Notes under the pieces: generated by a model
Database searches by the model: none
The model's input: the letters and a program-made list of their open reading frames with translations, nothing else
What the model was told of the DNA's origin: nothing
Part shown: piece after piece, positions 40,922-44,188 of the stretch
Layout: each line of letters opens with the position of its first letter
Position numbering within the stretch: position 1 is the stretch's first letter
Made by a program: the position numbers and the translations under genes
DNA from: an uncultured Bacteroidales bacterium
GTDB lineage: Bacteria; Bacteroidota; Bacteroidia; Bacteroidales; UBA932
Assembly: GCA_900544815.1 (NCBI GenBank)
Contig: UQWT01000011.1
Coordinates: 1-44,188 of the forward strand
Length of the DNA: 44,188 nt
Reading direction: 5' to 3'

Positions 40922-41545
40922 ATGACAGAAAAAGAGAGACGAAAAAAGATATTCGAATGGTTTAAGGCAAATATGCCAAACGCAAAATCTGAGCTGCAAT
41001 TTGACTCACCGTTCCAGCTTATTATTGCAGTAATCCTGTCGGCCCAATGTACAGACAAACGGGTCAATATGTATACTCCGGCTATCTTTAAGAGATTTCC
41101 AACTCCACAGTCTTTGGCAGACGCCTCTGTTGAGGAGATATTCAGTTATATTTCATCTATATCTTTTCCAAACAACAAAGCAAAACATCTTAAAGGGTTG
41201 GGGGAGATGCTTGTCTCAAGGTTCAATTCCATTGTCCCGTCTACTGTTGAGGAGCTTGAACAGCTACCAGGTGTTGGCCGCAAAACTGCAAATGTGGTTG
41301 CCTCCATTGTTTATGGTGCACCTGTCATAGCTGTTGACACACATGTCTTTAGAGTTGCTCACAGGCTGGGATTGTCAAACGGTTCAACCCCTCTTGCAGT
41401 TGAGGAGGATCTTACTGCAATGATTCCCGAATGTGACAGGGCAGATGCCCACCATTGGCTAATTCTCCACGGCAGATATATCTGTACCGCACGAAAGCCT
41501 AAATGCACCGAGTGCGGCGTTGCCGCGTGGTGTAAAAAATTATAG
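40922..41545 (+). CDS. nth: Endonuclease III
   Basis: DNA glycosylase/AP lyase for oxidised pyrimidines. The frame opens at 40889 inside ftsE, but ATG 40922 (MTEKERRKKIFEWF), 13 bp after the ftsE stop, fits the family and gives 207 residues. Motifs: FQLIIAVILSAQCTDKRVN with the catalytic Lys region, helix-hairpin-helix ELEQLPGVGRKTANVV, catalytic Asp in VIAVDTHVFRVAHRLG, and the 4Fe-4S Cys set in ICTARKPKCTECGVAAWC. Probably co-transcribed with ftsE. Confidence 0.95.
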   Translation: MTEKERRKKIFEWFKANMPNAKSELQFDSPFQLIIAVILSAQCTDKRVNMYTPAIFKRFPTPQSLADASVEEIFSYISSISFPNNKAKHLKGLGEMLVSRFNSIVPSTVEELEQLPGVGRKTANVVASIVYGAPVIAVDTHVFRVAHRLGLSNGSTPLAVEEDLTAMIPECDRADAHHWLILHGRYICTARKPKCTECGVAAWCKKL

Positions 41546-41552
41546 TGAAAAA

Positions 41553-41582
41553 TTGTATTTTTAATTTAGATTGTTAATTTTG
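41553..41582 (+). promoter_or_regulatory. Promoter of cassette 1
   Basis: TTG (41553-41555), 19 bp spacer, TAATTTTG (41575-41582) followed by C. Conserved in the second cassette. Confidence 0.75.
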
Positions 41583-41639
41583 CGTAAAGATTAATTTAAA
41601 ATATCTAACAATTTGTAAAATTGACTTAAAAATAGATAT

Positions 41640-42047
41640 ATGATATTCAAGAAGTTTTCAATACTCCTTCATACCATAATTCTGTCTGTAATTCTCGTTT
41701 CATGCGAGAGTGATTTTTTCAAAAGTAATGATCGAGAGGAGAATGATCTGTTTTCAGTAGAAGAGGCTGAATCCATATTTAATAGGAATGATGGTGGAAT
41801 AAGATTACCCATTTTTAAAGATGCTCCTACAAAAAGTATAGAGACAGATAATTCATCCATTGATTGGTCAAAGGCCGAAAGTAAAGAATTCATGGATTTT
41901 TATGCAGTTTCTATTCCAATGGAGGTGCCCGATTATGCGAGTATTCTAATGTTGGGCAGCAGTCTTGGTGAAATGGAGAGAGGTGGAGAAATGGATGCAA
42001 AGAGCAGCCTTGTTTTACAAAAGATAAAACAAGATGGATCTGTTTGA
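41640..42047 (+). CDS. Small lipoprotein, cassette 1 leader protein
   Basis: 135 residues. The signal peptide ends in the lipobox ILVSC (Cys22). The mature start, FSVEEAESIFNRNDGGIRLP then IDWSKAESKEFMDFYAVSIPMEV, resembles the leader module (FSxEEAxxxF, DWxxA, xAVxxPx) that opens many Bacteroidota secreted lipoproteins with variable C-terminal domains. Those proteins are usually several hundred residues, so this one looks like the leader alone. Its last 14 bases overlap the start of the HExxH gene in the +1 frame (ATGGATCTGTTTGA). Near-identical copy at 43555-43962. Confidence 0.75.
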   Translation: MIFKKFSILLHTIILSVILVSCESDFFKSNDREENDLFSVEEAESIFNRNDGGIRLPIFKDAPTKSIETDNSSIDWSKAESKEFMDFYAVSIPMEVPDYASILMLGSSLGEMERGGEMDAKSSLVLQKIKQDGSV

Positions 42048-42564
42048 AGATGCCATCAAACAGTTGAAGAATAAGGCTTACAAAATAAGCAGACTTATGG
42101 ATTATGTGGAGAAAAAAGGTGAAAAGATAACTATTAAAGAATACAAAGGTACTCCTAAGAGTGATTTTACATATTTGTATAGTCCCACAAATTGTAATAC
42201 TATATGGCACAGAGCACTTGCAGTAGAGGCGGACAAAGTTGGGCATGAGCTGGCACATTTTTGGTTCAAGCATGAGTATCCGAGTATAAATTTAACAAAC
42301 AACCTGAATTCCGAACTAATATCAACGCTTGCAGAATTGGTATATTCAATAGATACTTATAACGGGGAGTATTACTTAATGTCACAATTTGATACGGATG
42401 ATATTAAAAAGATAATAAAAGTATTTTGGGATAATCCGAATTCCGAAAACTTGGATAAATATTTAAAAGTATTTAAAGATAAGCGACCTAAATATAATAA
42501 TTTTGTCTTTGACAGAGGTTCTTTTTTAGAACAAGTAGAGAATTTTAAGAATTTGTTCAGATAA
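42034..42564 (+). CDS. HExxH metallopeptidase-like protein, cassette 1
   Basis: 176 residues. VEADKVGHELAHFWFKHE contains the zinc-peptidase motif H71-E72-L-A-H75; a downstream Glu in SELISTLAELVYSIDTYNGEYY could be a third ligand. No signal peptide of its own, yet it overlaps a lipoprotein gene by 14 bp. An in-frame TAA lies 9 bp before its ATG, so it is not a simple extension of the lipoprotein frame. It could be made by translational coupling, or as part of one lipoprotein through a +1 shift in the overlap. The first 27 residues are identical with copy 2, the rest is diverged. Possible secreted toxin or protease; no family name is assigned. Confidence 0.65.
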   Translation: MDLFEDAIKQLKNKAYKISRLMDYVEKKGEKITIKEYKGTPKSDFTYLYSPTNCNTIWHRALAVEADKVGHELAHFWFKHEYPSINLTNNLNSELISTLAELVYSIDTYNGEYYLMSQFDTDDIKKIIKVFWDNPNSENLDKYLKVFKDKRPKYNNFVFDRGSFLEQVENFKNLFR

Positions 42565-42595
42565 TAAATCAATATTGATAAATATGAAACCGAAC

Positions 42596-42647
42596 ATGAA
42601 AATCTTTGAAATTAATTTACTTAAGTTGAGATATCAAAGATTTTCAT
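42596..42647. repeat. 14 bp perfect inverted repeat
   Basis: ATGAAAATCTTTGA (42596-42609) and TCAAAGATTTTCAT (42634-42647) with a 24-nt spacer, directly followed by another hairpin. Could be transcript 3'-end structure or an IR of a small mobile or regulatory element. Confidence 0.6.
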
Positions 42648-42648
42648 C

Positions 42649-42690
42649 GTGAGAGAGAACGATAGTGAACGGCTATCAGACTCTCACAAA
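42649..42690 (+). terminator. Two-step hairpin with T-rich tail
   Basis: GTGAGAG (42649-42655) / CTCTCAC (42681-42687) encloses GATAG (42661-42665) / CTATC (42673-42677), followed by a T-rich tract. Plausible terminator of cassette 1 or a leader structure of the next gene. Confidence 0.5.
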
Positions 42691-42728
42691 TTTTTAATTA
42701 TTTTTTTTAAACTAAAAATTTTGATAGT

Positions 42729-43355
42729 ATGAAAAAATCATTGTTCCTTCTAATTGCAACTGTATGTGCTAATGTATTAATGTCACAGGAATTACAAGAT
42801 TATTATTGTAAAGAGACAGTGTCTGGGAATAAATATACGTATACTGTAAAGAAAGACAGGAGTGGTAAAGAATATACTCTCAAAAATATAAACGATATTG
42901 AACATGTCACTATAAATGGGGAGGAGCGCTATATTACCACGGAATTCGTATTTTTCTTAAAGTTAAATAATCCTAATGTGGTAATAGAGGCAATAGAGGC
43001 TGTATTCAGCAAAGAGGAGGTCTTGGGGATGGCAAAAGCCTGCATTGAATTTAAAAAGAGCTATTGCTCGGACAATTTTAAAACATCCTTTTTCTATTCT
43101 TTTGATCCTGATGTTGATAAGAATGGCAAAATTGTTAATTTGCGTATAAGTTTCAAAAATTGTGACGTAATGAAGAATGTGCCTCCACAAAAGATAGAGC
43201 AGTTGGAGGATTATATAAAAGAGCATGCTGTTTATACCGTAAAGGATAAGGAAAGAGTGGCGCGTTTGCAGATTATAGGGGCACAACCCATAGAGGTTGA
43301 TGTAAACAATACGGATTATAGCTTTGAACTTATGTACGACACAAATAAGTACTAA
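42729..43355 (+). CDS. Secreted protein of unknown function (possibly DUF5043-like)
   Basis: 208 residues with a signal peptide ending near VLMSQ (about residue 19), so periplasmic or secreted. It is lodged between two copies of the lipoprotein/HExxH cassette. The layout, with QDYYCKETVSGNKYTYTVKK after the leader, VFSKEEVLGMAKACIEF in the middle and PQKIEQLEDYIKEHAVYTVKD before the end, reminds me of DUF5043 proteins, but this is weak. Three Cys in the mature region could make disulphides. Its position would fit an immunity or accessory protein for the first cassette; there is no direct evidence. No convincing promoter seen upstream; a terminator follows. Confidence 0.6.
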   Translation: MKKSLFLLIATVCANVLMSQELQDYYCKETVSGNKYTYTVKKDRSGKEYTLKNINDIEHVTINGEERYITTEFVFFLKLNNPNVVIEAIEAVFSKEEVLGMAKACIEFKKSYCSDNFKTSFFYSFDPDVDKNGKIVNLRISFKNCDVMKNVPPQKIEQLEDYIKEHAVYTVKDKERVARLQIIGAQPIEVDVNNTDYSFELMYDTNKY

Positions 43356-43419
43356 GTACAAGGCTACCTGTAAGATGACTGTTACAATGTTTATCGGGAA
43401 GCAAAGGATGATTAACCAA

Positions 43420-43452
43420 AGGCTGCAGTGAATAAGCTGCGGCCTTATTTTA
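43420..43452 (+). terminator. Terminator before cassette 2
   Basis: AGGCTGCAG (43420-43428) pairs over 9 bp, one G-U, with CTGCGGCCT (43437-43445), followed by TATTTTAAT. Confidence 0.75.
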
Positions 43453-43466
43453 ATATCTTACCAAAA

Positions 43467-43497
43467 TTTGTACTTTTAATTTAGATTGTTAATTTTG
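43467..43497 (+). promoter_or_regulatory. Promoter of cassette 2
   Basis: TTTG (43467-43470), 19 bp spacer, TAATTTTG (43490-43497) followed by C; an exact Bacteroidota match. Confidence 0.78.
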
Positions 43498-43554
43498 CGT
43501 AAAGATTAATTTAAAATATCTAACAATTTAGAAAATTAACTTAAAAATAGATAT

Positions 43555-43962
43555 ATGATATTCAAGAAGTTTTCAATACTCCTTCATACCATAGTGCTGT
43601 CTGCAATTCTCGTTTCATGCGAGAGCGATTTTTTCAAAAGTAATGACCGTGAGGAGAATGATCTTTTTTCAGTAGAAGAGGCAGAATCCATTTTTAGTAG
43701 AAATGATGGTGGAATAAGATTACCCGTTTTTAAAGATGCTCCTACAAAAAGTATAGAGACAGATAATTCATCCATTGATTGGTCAAAGGCCGAAAGTAAA
43801 GAATTCATGGATTTTTATGCAGTTTCTATTCCAATGGAGGTGCCCGATTATGCGAGTATTCTAATGTTGGGCAGCAGTCTTGGTGAAATGGAGAGAGGTG
43901 GAGAAATGGATGCAAAGAGCAGCCTTGTTTTACAAAAGATAAAACAAGATGGATCTGTTTGA
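43555..43962 (+). CDS. Small lipoprotein, cassette 2 leader protein
   Basis: 135 residues, same length as the copy at 41640-42047, and differing at only a few positions (for example FNRND to FSRND, LPIF to LPVF, ILSV to VLSA). The lipobox ILVSC is conserved. The 14-bp overlap with the next frame is conserved as well, so the arrangement is not a one-off frameshift in a single copy. Confidence 0.75.
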   Translation: MIFKKFSILLHTIVLSAILVSCESDFFKSNDREENDLFSVEEAESIFSRNDGGIRLPVFKDAPTKSIETDNSSIDWSKAESKEFMDFYAVSIPMEVPDYASILMLGSSLGEMERGGEMDAKSSLVLQKIKQDGSV

Positions 43963-44188
43963 AGATGCCATCAAACAGTTGAAGAATAAGGCTTACAAAA
44001 TAAGCAGACTTATGGATTATGTGGAGAAAAATGCCATTAATGTAAAATTCATAAAAACAAATAATTCCAACGTCAGCTATAATTACCGCTATAACACAGT
44101 AGATAAAGATAGAATAGAGTATAATGTTTTAGCGGTTGAAGTTGACAAGGTTGGACACGAATTGGCACACTTATGGTACAAACATGAG
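43949..44188 (+). CDS. HExxH metallopeptidase-like protein, cassette 2, partial
   Basis: 80 codons to the window edge, 3' end missing. Residues 1-27 (MDLFEDAIKQLKNKAYKISR then LMDYVEK) equal copy 1; residues 28-58 are completely different (NAINVKFIKTNNSNVSYNYR); then LAVEVDKVGHELAHLWYKHE restores similarity, with H70-E71-L-A-H74. The divergence is substitutional while the frame and the zinc motif are kept, which suggests the second ORF is functional. Confidence 0.65.
   Translation, partial: MDLFEDAIKQLKNKAYKISRLMDYVEKNAINVKFIKTNNSNVSYNYRYNTVDKDRIEYNVLAVEVDKVGHELAHLWYKHE

Larger units (their letters stand above)
41552..42116 (+). repeat. Tandem cassette repeat, copy 1
   Basis: About 565 bp repeated with few changes at 43466-44031 (offset 1,915 bp). 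The repeat starts just ahead of the promoter -33 box, covers the whole small lipoprotein gene and the first 27 codons of the HExxH gene, and stops sharply after the codons for MDYVEK. Confidence 0.9.
43466..44031 (+). repeat. Tandem cassette repeat, copy 2
   Basis: Second copy of the 41552-42116 unit. Differences are scattered and mostly in the first half of the lipoprotein gene; from about 43735 to the breakpoint at 44031 the copies are essentially identical. Confidence 0.9.

Noticed and set aside
1..44188. CRISPR array or rRNA genes
   Set aside because: No regularly spaced short repeats, cas genes or rRNA-like conserved sequence seen.

Overview
The window reads as a chromosomal segment of a Bacteroidales (Bacteroidota) bacterium. 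Support: many promoters match the Bacteroidota pattern (TTTG or TTG, a 19-20 bp spacer, then TAnnTTTG), strong Shine-Dalgarno sites are scarce, and family-restricted genes are present (UpxY-type antiterminator, DUF3575 barrel, DUF4290, divergent trigger factor, FtsE with GKVGSGKSS P-loop). I cannot name the genus.

Region 1 (1-10,529, minus strand) is the promoter-proximal part of a capsule/O-antigen type polysaccharide locus. A UpxY/NusG-like antiterminator is first, then a truncated integrase remnant, then nucleotide-sugar genes in transcription order: UDP-glucose dehydrogenase, UDP-glucuronate 4-epimerase, CapE-CapF-CapG (UDP-N-acetyl-L-fucosamine), RmlA, RmlB, a broken second RmlA, and a two-cupin FdtA-like ketoisomerase running off the left edge. 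rmlC and rmlD are absent from this stretch, so the dTDP branch appears to go to a 3-amino-3,6-dideoxyhexose, not rhamnose. Glycosyltransferases, flippase and polymerase must lie beyond the edge.

Region 2 (10,530-18,154) holds an exported CbiK-type chelatase, a two-gene OmpA-like lipoprotein/DUF3575 barrel operon, and a compact four-gene operon of envelope proteins: a PsbP/DcrB-like secreted protein, a secreted caspase-fold peptidase with a His/Cys dyad, a membrane-anchored thioredoxin, and a small lipoprotein. A tRNA-Arg(TCT) follows on the minus strand.

Region 3 (18,155-31,313) has a DUF47/PhoU-like protein, a D-cysteine desulfhydrase-like PLP enzyme, an IS remnant bracketed by two copies of a divergent promoter, a large secreted amidase-like protein, an L-cysteine desulfidase (CyuA family), trigger factor, and a DUF4290-ftsK-lolA operon.

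Region 4 (31,314-41,545) holds an alpha-oxoamine synthase (possibly serine palmitoyltransferase or cysteate acyltransferase), gyrB, a beta-barrel/TPR pair, ftsE with an unusual acidic N-terminus, and nth.

Region 5 (41,552-44,188) is a tandem duplication, period 1,915 bp, of a promoter + small lipoprotein + overlapping HExxH protein. The copies are near identical up to a sharp breakpoint inside the second ORF, then diverge while keeping the HELAH motif. This looks like a polymorphic secreted-effector array continuing past the right edge.

The observations I rate highest are: a 10-mer word (GCTTCCCGAC) hugely over-represented outside the polysaccharide locus, resembling a DNA-uptake-type word; the tandem HExxH cassettes with a conserved out-of-frame overlap; the caspase/thioredoxin envelope operon; and the duplicated bidirectional promoter whose copies have decayed in complementary fashion.
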